5,857 nt of DNA from Streptomyces violaceus (GTDB lineage: Bacteria > Actinomycetota > Actinomycetes > Streptomycetales > Streptomycetaceae), in contig KL569205.1 in NCBI GenBank assembly GCA_000715635.1, forward strand, positions 28,165-34,021, given 5' to 3'. Shown piece after piece: positions 5,320-5,857 of the stretch (position 1 is its first letter; the number at the start of each line of letters is the position of its first letter). The notes under the pieces are model-generated. The model had not been told where the DNA came from. It searched no databases and was given only the letters and a program-made list of their open reading frames with translations. A program made the position numbers and the translations under genes.

Positions 5320-5857
5320 TTAGGCGGCTGCTGCGGAGCGGCGCCGCTGGGTGAGGGCGATGGCGGTGGTGGGGATCAGGGTGAGGGCGGCGATGGCGGT
5401 GCCGACGACGGCGGGGCCGGTGGATCCCAGGCCGGAGTCGAGGGTGAGGCCGGCGATCCAGGAGCCGATAGCGGTGCCGAGGTTGAACGCCGAGACGGTC
5501 AGGGCCGAGGCCAGGACGGGTGCCTGGCGTGCGAAGCGGACGGCCATGGCCATCAGCACCGGGTTGGCGCCGAGCCCGAAGAAGCCCAGCAGGGCGACCA
5601 GAATGATGGTGGGCACGGCGTAGCCGGCCACCAGGGAGATCGCGAGGAGCAGGACCGTGGCTCCTGCGGCGGCCACGAGGGTCACGGAGTGCGGGCGACG
5701 GTCGCCCAGACGGCCTCCGACGAGCGAGCCGGCCAGGGCACCGAGGCCGAAGCCGACCAGGACCAGCGGCACGATCCCGGACGCGAGACCGGTCCGGTCG
5801 GTCAGCAGCGGCGAGATGTAGGAGTACGCGGCCAGGACACCGCCGGTGGTGGTGGCG
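5320..5857 (-). CDS. MFS transporter, Cmx/AraJ-like efflux family, C-terminal half (runs off right edge)
   Basis: The visible 178 residues are the C-terminal part of a major facilitator protein, roughly helices 6 or 7 to 12, ending in the short basic tail RRRSAAAA. The frame is open to the window edge (AAYSYISPLLTDRTGLASG lies before the first in-frame GTG at 5772), so that GTG is not the true start. Recognisable points are SYISPLLTD, GFGLGALAGSLVGGRLGDR (the loop motif repeated in the second half of MFS proteins), and the helix with ASALTVSAFNLGTAIGSWIAG. These are typical of the proton-driven drug-efflux branch that includes actinobacterial chloramphenicol exporters (Cmx/CmlR) and AraJ-like proteins. 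Substrate is unknown; many relatives have no proven drug. It is separated from the transposase relic by 55 bp and transcribed toward it. The missing N-terminal half prevents a firmer assignment. Confidence 0.85.
   Translation of the reverse strand, partial: ATTTGGVLAAYSYISPLLTDRTGLASGIVPLVLVGFGLGALAGSLVGGRLGDRRPHSVTLVAAAGATVLLLAISLVAGYAVPTIILVALLGFFGLGANPVLMAMAVRFARQAPVLASALTVSAFNLGTAIGSWIAGLTLDSGLGSTGPAVVGTAIAALTLIPTTAIALTQRRRSAAAA

Noticed and set aside
1..5857. CRISPR array, tRNA/rRNA, riboswitch, toxin-antitoxin or phage-defence module
   Set aside because: I found no regularly spaced repeats, no cloverleaf-type sequences and no proteins of defence families when reading both strands. The window is best explained by transport and metabolism genes plus mobile-element debris.

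Overview
The window is GC-rich DNA with strong third-position G/C bias. It carries a mycothiol-dependent formaldehyde dehydrogenase, and mycothiol is an actinobacterial thiol, so a Streptomyces-like actinomycete is the best guess. Every intact or edge-truncated gene lies on the minus strand. The plus-strand protein-like sequence is all debris.

Layout: (1) 1-499, N-terminal half of S-(hydroxymethyl)mycothiol dehydrogenase, running off the left edge. (2) 757-2382, a complete BCCT-family betaine/choline/carnitine-type transporter, upstream of and codirectional with the dehydrogenase. (3) 2383-3102, an intergenic stretch of about 720 bp. It holds the transporter promoter region, a plus-strand fragment of an acyl-CoA dehydrogenase C-terminus (about 2640-2852), and a probable terminator for the next gene. 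(4) 3103-4338, a complete lipoprotein sugar-type ABC solute-binding protein with no permease genes beside it in the window. (5) 4339-5264, a scar of transposase remnants: an IS256-type N-terminal piece joined to a truncated, frameshifted IS5-type DDE piece. Together they give one deceptive long open frame. (6) 5320-5857, C-terminal half of an MFS efflux protein of the Cmx/AraJ kind, running off the right edge.

The most coherent biology is the left part. Glycine betaine taken up by a BCCT carrier can be demethylated oxidatively, and the dimethylglycine and sarcosine oxidation steps release formaldehyde. Mycothiol-dependent formaldehyde dehydrogenase would detoxify it. In support, both genes carry a near-identical 14-bp element (12 of 14 positions) at similar distances upstream of their starts (58 and 70 bp), which suggests one shared regulator. 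The demethylation enzymes themselves are not in the window.

The middle and right parts look like a rearranged region: an orphan binding protein, broken transposases and a gene fragment. I see no CRISPR array, RNA gene or convincing novel multi-gene system.
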